Assembly (NCBI GenBank): GCA_024234975.1
Contig: JACKNH010000028.1
Span: 1-45,266 of the forward strand
Direction: 5' to 3'
Length of the DNA stretch: 45,266 bases
Origin: Gammaproteobacteria bacterium
GTDB lineage: Bacteria; Pseudomonadota; Gammaproteobacteria; Ga0077536
The position numbers were made by a program, and so were the translations under genes. The notes below the pieces were generated by a model. That model had not been told where the DNA came from. It made no database searches and was given only the letters and a program-made list of their open reading frames with translations. Of the stretch, positions 37,313 to 45,266 are shown one piece after another. Position 1 is the stretch's first letter. The number at the start of each line of letters is the position of its first letter.

Positions 37313-40300
37313 TCAATACCTCTGGCCCTTTAGCTGCAAGTCGCCAATCGGACTAACTGACACGTGCCTAGCACAAGCCGTTACTAACGATCCTGCCATT
37401 TTCGATATGTATTTGAATCCCGAATTCTTATCCCTGTTGCGGGCGTCTACATTTGCTTCGTTGTGGGCCGCCATGAATACTTGGCCATTCCCACTAATGA
37501 CCGCAATACGCATCAACTTCGGCACACCATCCACTACGAGTTTCAACACGTCACCAATCATAAGCCGCATGACCAATGGCGCTCCGGATTGGGTGAAATG
37601 GGGGTTTCTAAGCTGCCGCAAGCCTTCGTCCGCGCCTTGCGCGCGGACGATTTGATAGGCTTCGAACGTGGATACAACGTTGCCTTTGAACTTGCCTTTT
37701 TCATCCTTGAACACCTCCAGCGCATAGTTGCTGCCGCCCACATATCCCTTGTAGGGCAAGGGCGCTCCTGATTCGTCTCTGGCGTGACGATTCGCGTCCT
37801 TAGTGCTTGTTATCGGCACCAGCTTTTTATTACTGAACTCCCGTACACGTGTAACACCGTCTTCGGCGATGGTTCTACGGGTTACCCGGCCGTCCTCCCG
37901 AAATCCCCAGGCGGTTTCTTCGTGCATCGAACCCTGGTACCCATGGTCAGGTCTGTGGCTAACTTTTATGGCAGAAATCGCCCTGGCGACATCGTTTCGG
38001 AACGTGGTCCACGGCCACGGCATTTCTTCTATCAGTCGCTCCAGCCCGTCCGTTCGGGCGCGGGCACTGGCGGTCGAAACGCGAGTCAGCAAACCCTGGT
38101 CCGTCACTGCAACAACAGCAGCGTCAATGGCATGATGTCTATGGTCATCGCGATTCTTAAAGGAAGAACCCGACAAAAGTTCGTTAAGACCGAACTTGCC
38201 GCGCAGGAGCGCGGTCAGCCTGCCTGGTATCGCTCGAACTCTATTTGGAGGGCATATAAGACATAGATACTCTTTCGCTATCCGCGACAGATATGCTGTG
38301 TCATTCAATGCCCGTGCCAGGAAATCCTTGTCTTCGTTCAACCAGCGCTCGTAGCCATCGGGCGCAAACCGCTTCGCTTTCTGTTTCGGCATCCTGGCCG
38401 CACGGACAAGAATGGCCTCATAGTCATAACCAGCAATCTCCCGCTCACCGAAAGCGCCATAAGGAGTGAGATTGCCTTTGTCGCGATTAGCGCGTCGCAT
38501 AGCCACAGTCTTGTTGTTCATACTGTCATCTAGCGTCCGTGAAAATGGCAGGATGTGTTCAATTTCGACTTCTGACGTCAATAGTTTTTCGATGTTGATC
38601 TGCTCCCCGGTGTAAGGACAACGACGATCCGCCACATCGCTCGGATTCAACTCCACCCATAGTTGCATCCTTTGCGAAAGTTCTCGTCGCTGTGACCTTG
38701 TCAGCGTCAAGACATCCAAGCCGCGGACTTCGGCGGCGGCAGTCACGTGCTGTTCATTTAGTTTTTCGCGCTCCCGCTGTTCTTTTTGGATTTCCAGCTG
38801 CTGCCGGCGACTCATTTTCAGCTCACGTGCAAGTTCGACGACAATTTCCGCGGGTCGACCGTAACGCTTGATCAGTGCGTTCACGACTTTACGAAGCTCA
38901 TTCAATCCGATATGTACTGTCGGATTGGCGATACGTCCGTACCGCTTCTCATCGCTATCGTCCGGATTGCCAGAACCAAAGCCAACGTGTCGCTGCAATG
39001 GATTTCCGTAGTAAGGAAGCTCATCCAGCACGGCAGCATGGCCACTCAGACCAGCGCTGTGAGAAGTAAAACCAGCGGCGACGACGGCTTTGTCATATGT
39101 GATAACGTCAGCCTGCAAATGGGGCAGAATTCTCTCGACGGCGGTGCGACCCAGATTGATATAGCCTTCTGGTAAATCCGCATTCGCGACACGCTCGGCG
39201 CTCATCTCGTCCAGGCCGAACTCCTCTTGCAGCCACTTCACAACTTCGGATTCGCTTGGCTCCTCCAAAAGTCGAGTGACGATGTCGTCCTGTTGATTCA
39301 ACGTAAAACCGTGCCATCTGTCACCAAACATCTCTTCACGCGCAAGTATTGCAGCGGTCGCATTGCCCTTCAGTCGATCACGCTTGATATCCTCCAGATT
39401 GAAGCTCGCGCGACCACCCAGACCGAGCGCTTTACGTAGCTGGGTGAAAGTCCGGTGTCCCGTTGACTTCAGGGCTTCAACTATTGTGTCCCGTTGGGAA
39501 AGGCTGAGGGGTTGTTCCGCCAAATCGTCTGCAAGTAATCGCAAATTGTTGGCTTCCTGGTAAATACGGAAGAACTGACTACTGGGAAGCGCTGCAGGCG
39601 CACGGCATTCATGCGGTATAAGAGTACAACGCCCGGGAATTACGGGTTTCAACGCGCGTTGGAACAAAAGTATGTCTTTAAGTCGGGTGTAAGCTGCAGA
39701 CGTAAACAGTTGGGGACTGAATTGCGATTGCTTTTGCCATAGCGCATCGAACTCATGTTCCACCATCGCGCGGTCTGCGTAGAAATCGTACGCTTTATCG
39801 CGCTGGGTCTTGCCTCGCAGGCGCGCACGCACGCTCAAGCGATCGTCGTGTCGTTTAGCCAACCATTCTCCAAGGGTCTGACAATTCTGTGCTGCCAGTT
39901 CTTCCCGAAGTCGTCGGATCGAAGATTTGAGCAGACCGGATTCCTTGTCGGCTTTATCCGTTTTGCGGTTGCTCTGAAATCCTCGTCGCTGATTCAGGTG
40001 GAACAGCGCCCGAGCAAATTCCGGCCCCGTCAATTGCTCGTAGAGACCTTTCCGTCTGAGTTGATACGGATCCAGGTTCGCCAGAGCTTTCCGTGCCACT
40101 GGATCAGGAGGAAAGAACCCTAGCTCGATGAGCCCGCCTAGCAATCGTTCCTTGCGCTTGAGCAATCGGTCGCGACGCCGGCGCATGGCGCGGGCTTGCC
40201 GCCGTGTCACCGCTAATGACGAGCCATCCTTAGGATTCCGGCCATCGCTGAAGATGCGTACGCCAGCCCTTATTACTGCACACGGTTTGTCGTCTGTATC

Positions 40301-40375
40301 CAACCGGACCATGCACCAGCCAATCGATGTTGATCCAATATCCAGGCCCAGACGATACCTCAGCTTGCCCGCCAT
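37313..40375 (-). CDS. cas9: Cas9 RNA-guided endonuclease, compact type II-C
   Basis: A 1020-residue Cas9, shorter than the type II-A form (about 1370) and in the size range of II-C. Domains: RuvC-I with Asp12 in GLDIGSTSIGW; the arginine-rich bridge helix (about residues 57-82, TRRQARAMRRRRDRLLKRK); the recognition lobe (about 90-480); RuvC-II with Glu514 in IVVELARELK; HNH with CPYTG then VEIEHILPFS (His607) and NRDKGN; RuvC-III with HHAIDAAVVAV (His747, His748, Asp751); and a PAM-interacting C-terminal part (about 800-1020) with VMRLMIGDVLKLV. All nuclease residues look intact. Start is ATG at 40375 after AGGAGGAACGTG; a GTG one codon earlier is possible. It heads the cas operon. Confidence 0.97.
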   Translation of the reverse strand: MAGKLRYRLGLDIGSTSIGWCMVRLDTDDKPCAVIRAGVRIFSDGRNPKDGSSLAVTRRQARAMRRRRDRLLKRKERLLGGLIELGFFPPDPVARKALANLDPYQLRRKGLYEQLTGPEFARALFHLNQRRGFQSNRKTDKADKESGLLKSSIRRLREELAAQNCQTLGEWLAKRHDDRLSVRARLRGKTQRDKAYDFYADRAMVEHEFDALWQKQSQFSPQLFTSAAYTRLKDILLFQRALKPVIPGRCTLIPHECRAPAALPSSQFFRIYQEANNLRLLADDLAEQPLSLSQRDTIVEALKSTGHRTFTQLRKALGLGGRASFNLEDIKRDRLKGNATAAILAREEMFGDRWHGFTLNQQDDIVTRLLEEPSESEVVKWLQEEFGLDEMSAERVANADLPEGYINLGRTAVERILPHLQADVITYDKAVVAAGFTSHSAGLSGHAAVLDELPYYGNPLQRHVGFGSGNPDDSDEKRYGRIANPTVHIGLNELRKVVNALIKRYGRPAEIVVELARELKMSRRQQLEIQKEQREREKLNEQHVTAAAEVRGLDVLTLTRSQRRELSQRMQLWVELNPSDVADRRCPYTGEQINIEKLLTSEVEIEHILPFSRTLDDSMNNKTVAMRRANRDKGNLTPYGAFGEREIAGYDYEAILVRAARMPKQKAKRFAPDGYERWLNEDKDFLARALNDTAYLSRIAKEYLCLICPPNRVRAIPGRLTALLRGKFGLNELLSGSSFKNRDDHRHHAIDAAVVAVTDQGLLTRVSTASARARTDGLERLIEEMPWPWTTFRNDVARAISAIKVSHRPDHGYQGSMHEETAWGFREDGRVTRRTIAEDGVTRVREFSNKKLVPITSTKDANRHARDESGAPLPYKGYVGGSNYALEVFKDEKGKFKGNVVSTFEAYQIVRAQGADEGLRQLRNPHFTQSGAPLVMRLMIGDVLKLVVDGVPKLMRIAVISGNGQVFMAAHNEANVDARNRDKNSGFKYISKMAGSLVTACARHVSVSPIGDLQLKGQRY

Positions 40376-40386
40376 CACGTTCCTCC

Positions 40387-40415
40387 TTGACGATTTGTAA
40401 ACTGCGCGTTATTTT
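40387..40415 (+). promoter_or_regulatory. Sigma-70-type promoter of the tracrRNA gene
   Basis: TTGACG (40387-40392) and TATTTT (40410-40415) are spaced exactly 17 bases apart. Transcription should begin near 40421, right at the start of the anti-repeat. The -35 box overlaps the ribosome binding site of cas9 on the other strand. Confidence 0.7.
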
Positions 40416-40420
40416 TCTTC

Positions 40421-40510
40421 CCGCTAACATCATCGGGATATGGGCTCTTTCCGCTAACAAGCAGAGAGATGCACAAAATGCGAGGCCGCTATATGCGGCC
40501 TCTTTTGTTT
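40421..40510 (+). ncRNA. tracrRNA
   Basis: Upstream of and divergent from cas9. The anti-repeat at 40427-40448 pairs with repeat positions 10-31 in 22 consecutive pairs (one G-U). A 2x2 internal loop, CCG with CGG, a small bulge and AAC with GUU complete the duplex to 40458. A tail of about 20 bases (AAGCAGAGAGATGC) leads into the terminator hairpin GAGGCCGC-TATAT-GCGGCCTC followed by TTTTGTTT. The anti-repeat is flanked by a direct repeat CCGCTAACA at 40421-40429 and 40451-40459. The 5' end is inferred from the promoter, the 3' end from the terminator. The short tail seems to contain only one stem-loop, fewer than in Streptococcus. Confidence 0.88.
40482..40507 (+). terminator. tracrRNA terminator
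   Basis: An 8-bp GC-rich stem (GAGGCCGC / GCGGCCTC) with loop TATAT followed by TTTTGTTT. In type II systems this kind of hairpin also forms part of the guide scaffold. Confidence 0.88.
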
Positions 40511-40536
40511 GTATCCCATTTGGCGTGGTGAAAACA

Positions 40537-40573
40537 ACGGGGCCGCTGAAAACTTGCGCTCTCAACGGCCCGT
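40537..40573 (-). terminator. Terminator of the aromatic-acid MFS transporter gene
   Basis: ACGGGCCG and CGGCCCCGT form a stem with a one-base bulge, followed on the minus strand by TGTTTTC. It lies about 30 bases after the stop codon of the transporter and separates it from the cas9 promoter zone. Confidence 0.65.
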
Positions 40574-40601
40574 ATGAACTTCGAAGTGTTTTTGAATAAT
40601 G

Positions 40602-41999
40602 CTAAGCGGCTGCCGCCCTCGGCGCGCTGGCAGTACTCTGATTACCTGCACTGCCCGCGGTGGCGCCCACCGGCTGCTCGTGTTCAGGATTGATCTTCAG
40701 GAACAGCAGCACAATCGCCCCGACCAACGAACCGATGGCCATGATCATGGCGACCACGGGGACCGGGATACCGCTTTCGAACAGGAAGCCGGCGATGATC
40801 GGCGCCAGCACCGAGCCGCCGCGGCCGATGCCGATGGCGAAGCCGGTGCCGAAGGCGCGCGCGTGGGTCGGGAATGCGTGAGCGAACAAGGCGTACATAC
40901 CAACGATGCCTGCGTTGGTGCAGAAGCCTGCACACAGGCAGATGAATGAAAGCATTTGCAGGTCTTCAGGTGGTTCGCCGAACAAGGAATAGCCGAAGAC
41001 CGCAACTGCCATTGAGGACAACACGAAGACTCCGACGGTCAGCGCCTTGACGTCATACTTCAGGGTCAGAAAGCCGAATATCGCCCCGCCCAACGCACCG
41101 CCGGCATTCACCCACACCAGCACGTTGCCGGCAGCCGAAGGCGCAAAGCCGAGGTCGGCGACGATTTTCGGTACCCATTTGAGAATGAAATAGAACGTCA
41201 TGATGTGGAAGAAGTATGCGGCGGTCACGATGATGGTGGTGGCGATCAACGTCGAGCCGAATACATCACCCGAGGACTGCTTGCGCGCGTCGGCGGATAC
41301 GTGAGGCAGCGCCGCGATTACCTGATGCCCCATGCGCCGCAGCGTCTTGTTGATATTTTCCAGCGCACCGGCGGGTTGTTTGCGCGTCTGCCAGTGCACC
41401 GACTCCGGAATGAGGAAGTACACCAGTGGCACCATGATTGCCGTCAGACAGGAACCGAGATAGAAGACGGAACGCCAGTCATAAGTCTGCAACAACTTCG
41501 AAGCGAGCAGACCGCCGACCACGCCGCCCAGCGGATAACCGATGGTCATCAGCGCGACCGAAAGATGTTTGCGCCTGGCGTTGGCGAACTCCGCCGCCAC
41601 AGCGTTGATGGCGGCCAGCATGCCACCGATGCCCAGACCGGTGATCACGCGCCACATCGACAACACCACCAGCCCTTTGGCCGTGGTTGCCAGGTACATC
41701 CCGAAGACCATCACTGTGAGGCAACCCAGTATTGTCGGTCGTCGGCCGATGCGATCGGCCACGTTGCCCAGCAGGATGGAACCGATGGCCATGCCAATCA
41801 ATTCCATCGATAGCACGATGCCCAACTGTGCGCGGTCGATGCCCCACTCGCTGGCAATGCCGGGCGAAGCGAAGCTGATGGAGAGCACGTCGAAACCATC
41901 CAGCGCGTTGAGACAGACCGTAAGCGCCACGGCAACAATCTGCAGTGTGCTCATCGGCGATTTTGAAATGATGTCGCGCGGGTCGATGGTGTTAGTCAC
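40602..41999 (-). CDS. MFS transporter, aromatic acid:H+ symporter-like
   Basis: A transporter of about 465 residues with twelve predicted membrane helices. The N-terminal segment ALTVCLNALDGFDVLSISFASPGIASEWG and the loop GNVADRIGRRPTILG are typical of the aromatic-acid/H+ symporter family (PcaK, MhbT and relatives). The 6-7 loop and the C-terminal ERSA-free tail (ATAGSAGNQSTASAPRAAAA) are cytoplasmic. The start is GTG at 41999 with AGAGGG eleven bases upstream; further in-frame TTG/GTG codons reach 42038. It likely imports a benzoate-type acid, which fits the catabolic character of the window. It lies right beside the tracrRNA terminator. Confidence 0.85.
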   Translation of the reverse strand: MTNTIDPRDIISKSPMSTLQIVAVALTVCLNALDGFDVLSISFASPGIASEWGIDRAQLGIVLSMELIGMAIGSILLGNVADRIGRRPTILGCLTVMVFGMYLATTAKGLVVLSMWRVITGLGIGGMLAAINAVAAEFANARRKHLSVALMTIGYPLGGVVGGLLASKLLQTYDWRSVFYLGSCLTAIMVPLVYFLIPESVHWQTRKQPAGALENINKTLRRMGHQVIAALPHVSADARKQSSGDVFGSTLIATTIIVTAAYFFHIMTFYFILKWVPKIVADLGFAPSAAGNVLVWVNAGGALGGAIFGFLTLKYDVKALTVGVFVLSSMAVAVFGYSLFGEPPEDLQMLSFICLCAGFCTNAGIVGMYALFAHAFPTHARAFGTGFAIGIGRGGSVLAPIIAGFLFESGIPVPVVAMIMAIGSLVGAIVLLFLKINPEHEQPVGATAGSAGNQSTASAPRAAAA

Positions 42000-42031
42000 G
42001 ATGCTGGTTTCCCTCTGATTCTTATTCACAA

Positions 42032-42045
42032 CGCCCAAGTGGGCG
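42032..42045. promoter_or_regulatory. Palindrome upstream of the MFS transporter
   Basis: CGCCCA-AG-TGGGCG, six perfect pairs around two bases, lies about 32 bases before the GTG start chosen for the transporter. It could be an operator for a substrate-sensing regulator, or a leader hairpin. Confidence 0.25.
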
Positions 42046-42242
42046 GGAGTGTATCACCGTTTCCTGAGCCTCTGGCAACGCAGCGGCGCGTCCCTTGGTG
42101 ATGCGGCGCAACAGCTGTGATCCCTATGGTTGGCGTTGTCGTGATGCAGGGGTAAGTAGCGCGCGAATCATGCAGATCCCGCTTGCGAAAAAGCATCGGG
42201 GCTGAGTAATCGATTGGTGTTCGAGATCGTGTAACCGACTTC

Positions 42243-43529
42243 TCAGGAACTACGATCAAACATGCGCCCGAGCTTCACACCGATGCCTGCCCAGATCAGC
42301 GCGACGACGGCGCCGACACCCGCCATTGCTGCAAACCCCATTCCCAGGGCATCTGTCATCAAGGCCAGTATGCTGATCGTCACGACATCGCCGCCCCGGT
42401 AAATCACGACGTCCGCTACCGGTTTGGCTTTGAAACGCGTCTGTCGATCAACGTGCGTGAACAGCATCTCGCGCGCGGGCCGGGTGATACCGTAGTTGCC
42501 GGCCTGACGCAGCGTCTGCATCACCATCAATATGCCTGCCGCCGGTACCAGCGCCAGCAGTATCAGCCCGACGGCAACCAGCAGCGGCATCAGCGCCAAC
42601 GCAGCGGATACACCCAGCCATCTGACCAGGCGCCCCGTCGCGAACACGCCGAGCAGCGGCGTCAGTACGTTCACCGCGGCGGCGATGTAACCCAGAATGG
42701 CCGCCCGGGTCTCGAGCGGAAACACCCGCAGAACTTCCGTTTGTTGCAGGTAGAACAGGCCGTTGATGGCGGTGAGCAATAGAATGAACGCGCCGATGCC
42801 CAGCAGAAACGGGTTGCGCAGGAACAGGCTGAATCCCGCCAGCGGGCTGCCTCCGATCACATCGTCAGGTTTACCCACGATTGAAATGTCATCAGCCCGC
42901 TTGCCGGTCGGCGCCAGGCGTTGCAGATAAAGCACCAGTGGCATGCCGGCAAACAGCATCAGTGCTGCAATGAGCAGCAGGTTATCAACGCCAATCCGGC
43001 CGACGAACAGGCCCGCGAACAACGGTCCCAACGCGGCACCAGCGCTGGATCCGCCGGCCAGGAAGGCGAACAGCCGTTGCGACTGCGACTTGGTGAAAAC
43101 CTCGCCCATCAGGCTCCAGAACACCGAGACGTGGAACAGGCTGAACAGGCTGACCCAGAGATAGAACGCCTTATCGATCAGCACGTGATTGGCGGCAATG
43201 CCGGCACCGGCATAGAACGCCGCGAAACTCATGGCGAAAAACAGATAGACGCCCGGGACAAGCCTGGCGAATCGCAATCGCGCGCACAGGTAGCCATATA
43301 CCGCAACGCTCACCCCACTCAGCACCAGTTGCATGTTCCACAGTGCTGCGATCTCGGCATTGCTCCAGTCGCTGGCCATGGCGTCGCGCAGTGGGCGCAT
43401 GAGGTAGTAGGCGGCCATCGCAATGAATACGAAAGTGAACGCGGCGAGCGCGGGCTGGATTTCCTCTCGTTCAATCAATACCGCGCGGCGTAGCAAGCGC
43501 TGCCAGGTCGATGCGTCTGTCGTGGTCAT
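42243..43529 (-). CDS. MFS protein of the ATP/ADP-translocase-like (Npt/Tlc) class
   Basis: A 428-residue membrane protein with about twelve hydrophobic segments. The N-terminus EIQPALAAFTFVFIAMAAYYLMRPLRDAMAS is the hallmark of the nucleotide transporter-like family first seen in rickettsiae, chlamydiae and plastids; segments such as VFWSLMGEVFTKSQSQRLFAFLAGGSSAGAALGP and YGITRPAREMLFTHVDRQTRFKAKPVADV also match it. Free-living bacteria carry distant members of unknown substrate, so ATP/ADP exchange should not be assumed. The MFS gene upstream reads in the same direction but with a gap of more than 200 bases, so it is likely a separate unit. Confidence 0.75.
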   Translation of the reverse strand: MTTTDASTWQRLLRRAVLIEREEIQPALAAFTFVFIAMAAYYLMRPLRDAMASDWSNAEIAALWNMQLVLSGVSVAVYGYLCARLRFARLVPGVYLFFAMSFAAFYAGAGIAANHVLIDKAFYLWVSLFSLFHVSVFWSLMGEVFTKSQSQRLFAFLAGGSSAGAALGPLFAGLFVGRIGVDNLLLIAALMLFAGMPLVLYLQRLAPTGKRADDISIVGKPDDVIGGSPLAGFSLFLRNPFLLGIGAFILLLTAINGLFYLQQTEVLRVFPLETRAAILGYIAAAVNVLTPLLGVFATGRLVRWLGVSAALALMPLLVAVGLILLALVPAAGILMVMQTLRQAGNYGITRPAREMLFTHVDRQTRFKAKPVADVVIYRGGDVVTISILALMTDALGMGFAAMAGVGAVVALIWAGIGVKLGRMFDRSS

Positions 43530-43937
43530 AGGCAGGCAGTCTACCGGTTGGCTGAATCCACGGCGCCGGGATTCGTCGCCACACGCCGGAACCCGGTCTG
43601 ACGGCGCCTGGACGTTTTCGATCGCATCTCACCCTGAACCCGCCATGCACAACCCCGGTGTGCTGCTTCCGCCTTGGCGGTTGCTCGCGACCAGCCCCGG
43701 AAAGGCCATCCCCGGACTGCGATTTTCGTTGCATCTATGCAACTTTGATGCGACAAATGTATACAGGTGCCAGCAACACCCCCATTATTCAGTGCCCTCT
43801 ATCAACTCGTTGTACATTCGTCTAATATTGCTTCCGATGCAGTATTGGCAGGGGACCTTAAGGGGAAGTATCAAGATTGGCCTGGTCGTCTGTCTATCTG
43901 TTGTTAATTACTGACAGTTGAACAGAGGGGGTTGCAT
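43530..43937. other. Intergenic region upstream of the second TonB receptor
   Basis: About 410 bases without a supported gene. It separates two divergent genes and turns clearly AT-richer from about 43740 to 43935, as promoters often do. No convincing -35/-10 pair with correct spacing was found; the stretch TTGTACATTCGTCTAATAT near 43810 is suggestive only. Confidence 0.4.
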
Positions 43938-45266
43938 ATGGACTCGGGTGAAACTCGATTTTTTCTGGGCAGGTCCGGCCACAGCCGGGCACCGCTGCGG
44001 GCTGCGATTTGTGGTGCACTCGCCGCGGTGGCGGCAAATACACTGACGGCGTCCGCCGTTCTGGTAGCGACGATGGCAACGGCTTCGGCCCAGGACGGCG
44101 CCATCGATGAGATGGTGGTTTCGGCTCGCTTCCGCGAGGAAAGCCTGCAGGACACACCGTTGGCCATTACCGCCGTCTCCGGCGCAGAAATGGAATTGCG
44201 TGGTCTGACCGACGTGACCGACCTCGACGCGTTTTCGCCGAGCACGGTCATTGCGCCGCTGGGCGCAGGCTGGGGCAGCACGGCAGCCGCATTCATCCGC
44301 GGCGTGGGTCTGGGTGACAACTCACTGTCATTCGAACCCGGCGTGCCGATTTACATCGACGACGTCTATCACGGCCGCCCGCAGGGCGCGATCATGGATC
44401 TGCTCGATCTCGAGCGCGTCGAAGTGCTGCGTGGTCCGCAAGGCACCTTGTTCGGCCGTAACGCCATCGGCGGTACCGTGCGCCTGGTTTCCCGTAAACC
44501 GCAGGGTGACAACTCAGGCAACATCGAAATCCAGATGGGTTCCTATGACCAGCTGAACGTGCGCGGTGGCGTGGACGTCTCGTTGGTGGAAGACCAACTG
44601 ATGTTGCGTGTGTCGGGCTCCTCCAAGCAGCGCGACGGCTACTTCAAACTGCTCGACTACGAGTGCGTCAACGGCCCCGGCACGCTGGGTGATGGCGGTA
44701 CCGCACCGGTACAGGTCGCCACCGACATCGACGGCGCCCCGGTTTACTTCGAACCCATCGTGCTGGGTTCGGAACTGGGCTCACAGGATATCCGCACCGA
44801 AAACGGCTGTGTGGTCGATACGCTGGGCGATGAAAACGTGCAGTCCGGTCGTGCCGCGCTGCGCTGGATCGTCTCTGACGCGATGGAGTTGAATGTCATC
44901 GGTGACGTCACTCATCTGCGGCAGAAGGGTCCGGCCGACAAGTACACGCTGATGAACGGTGACTTCGGCCTGTGGACGTTGTGGAACAACCTGGTCGCCG
45001 GCCCGGTTTACGGCAACGATCCGGACGGCAATCCCATCCGCTGGGATGATCGTTTCATGACCGACAGCCCGTACACAGCCTACCTGCGCTATGCGGATGA
45101 TTTGACCAACCGTCGTTGGGAAAACGTCAACAACATGGATCACTGGGGCGTCAGTGCATCAATGGACTGGGATCTCACCGACACCATCCATTTGAAGTCC
45201 GTCACCGCGTTCCGCAAGTTCACCAACACCTATGGTCGTGACTCGGACGGCTCGCCACTGCCGTTG
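43938..45266 (+). CDS. TonB-dependent outer-membrane receptor (partial, runs off right edge)
   Basis: The first 443 codons of a receptor are visible. A long leader (about 50 residues, MDSGETRFFLGRSGHSRAPLRAAICGALAAVAAN and on to TASAQ) is followed by a TonB-box-like segment (AIDEMVVSARFREESLQDTPLAITAVSG), the plug domain with VEVLRGPQGTLFGRNAIGGTVRLVSRKP, and the first barrel strands. Start at 43938 follows AGAGGGGG six bases upstream. The plug of the form GRNAIGGTV is common to the Caulobacter-type receptors for organic ligands. Two cysteines in a barrel loop (YECVNGPG, ENGCVVD) may form a disulphide. The rest is outside the window. Confidence 0.92.
   Translation, partial: MDSGETRFFLGRSGHSRAPLRAAICGALAAVAANTLTASAVLVATMATASAQDGAIDEMVVSARFREESLQDTPLAITAVSGAEMELRGLTDVTDLDAFSPSTVIAPLGAGWGSTAAAFIRGVGLGDNSLSFEPGVPIYIDDVYHGRPQGAIMDLLDLERVEVLRGPQGTLFGRNAIGGTVRLVSRKPQGDNSGNIEIQMGSYDQLNVRGGVDVSLVEDQLMLRVSGSSKQRDGYFKLLDYECVNGPGTLGDGGTAPVQVATDIDGAPVYFEPIVLGSELGSQDIRTENGCVVDTLGDENVQSGRAALRWIVSDAMELNVIGDVTHLRQKGPADKYTLMNGDFGLWTLWNNLVAGPVYGNDPDGNPIRWDDRFMTDSPYTAYLRYADDLTNRRWENVNNMDHWGVSASMDWDLTDTIHLKSVTAFRKFTNTYGRDSDGSPLPL

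Overview
The window reads as a chromosomal segment of a free-living, GC-rich Gram-negative bacterium, most likely a gammaproteobacterium. The evidence is two TonB-dependent receptors, many Tat-signal or lipoprotein export signals, MtfA, an about 940-residue PEP carboxylase, YfbK-like and Acr3 proteins, and AGGAG-type ribosome binding sites. Genus cannot be assigned from what is visible. No tRNA, rRNA, insertion sequence or prophage gene was recognised.

Layout. 1-8.5 kb: a secreted protein cut by the left edge, a small lipoprotein cytochrome c, a Tat-exported sugar-isomerase-like TIM barrel, an ECF sigma factor translationally coupled to a YfbK-like von Willebrand A protein, the zinc peptidase MtfA, and two tandem SDR oxidoreductases with twin-arginine leaders. 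8.8-13.4 kb: a DUF3604 lipoprotein, succinate-semialdehyde dehydrogenase and an MscS channel. 13.6-20.8 kb: a catabolic-looking set made of a four-gene operon (FAD-dependent phytoene-dehydrogenase-like enzyme, SDR, metallo-beta-lactamase-fold hydrolase, GMC oxidoreductase), a small secreted protein and a carotenoid/stilbene cleavage oxygenase. 20.9-32.3 kb: PEP carboxylase, then a hydrolase/uptake group (CocE-like lipoprotein with an acidic calcium-site-like insert, Tat-tagged MmgE/PrpD protein, two alpha/beta hydrolases and a TonB receptor). 32.4-33.4 kb: a stand-alone Acr3 arsenite exporter.

33.5-40.6 kb is the standout: a complete, compact type II-C CRISPR-Cas9 locus. It holds 38 repeats of 36 bp with 37 spacers, on an exact 66-bp period, followed on the opposite strand by cas2, cas1 and cas9 (about 1020 residues). 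A divergent tracrRNA gene sits directly upstream of cas9. Its parts can be read from the sequence: a TTGACG-17-TATTTT promoter, an anti-repeat giving 22 consecutive pairs with the repeat, and a strong hairpin terminator. Pairing fixes the crRNA sense as the + strand, so array and cas operon are convergent. The degenerate repeat lies at the 5' end of the crRNA-sense array, which points to spacer addition at the cas2 side and to promoters inside the repeats.

40.6-45.3 kb: an aromatic-acid-type MFS transporter, an ATP/ADP-translocase-like MFS protein, and a second TonB receptor cut by the right edge. Overall the accessory genes suggest import and oxidative or hydrolytic breakdown of hydrophobic or aromatic compounds, with an intact-looking adaptive immune locus inserted among them.
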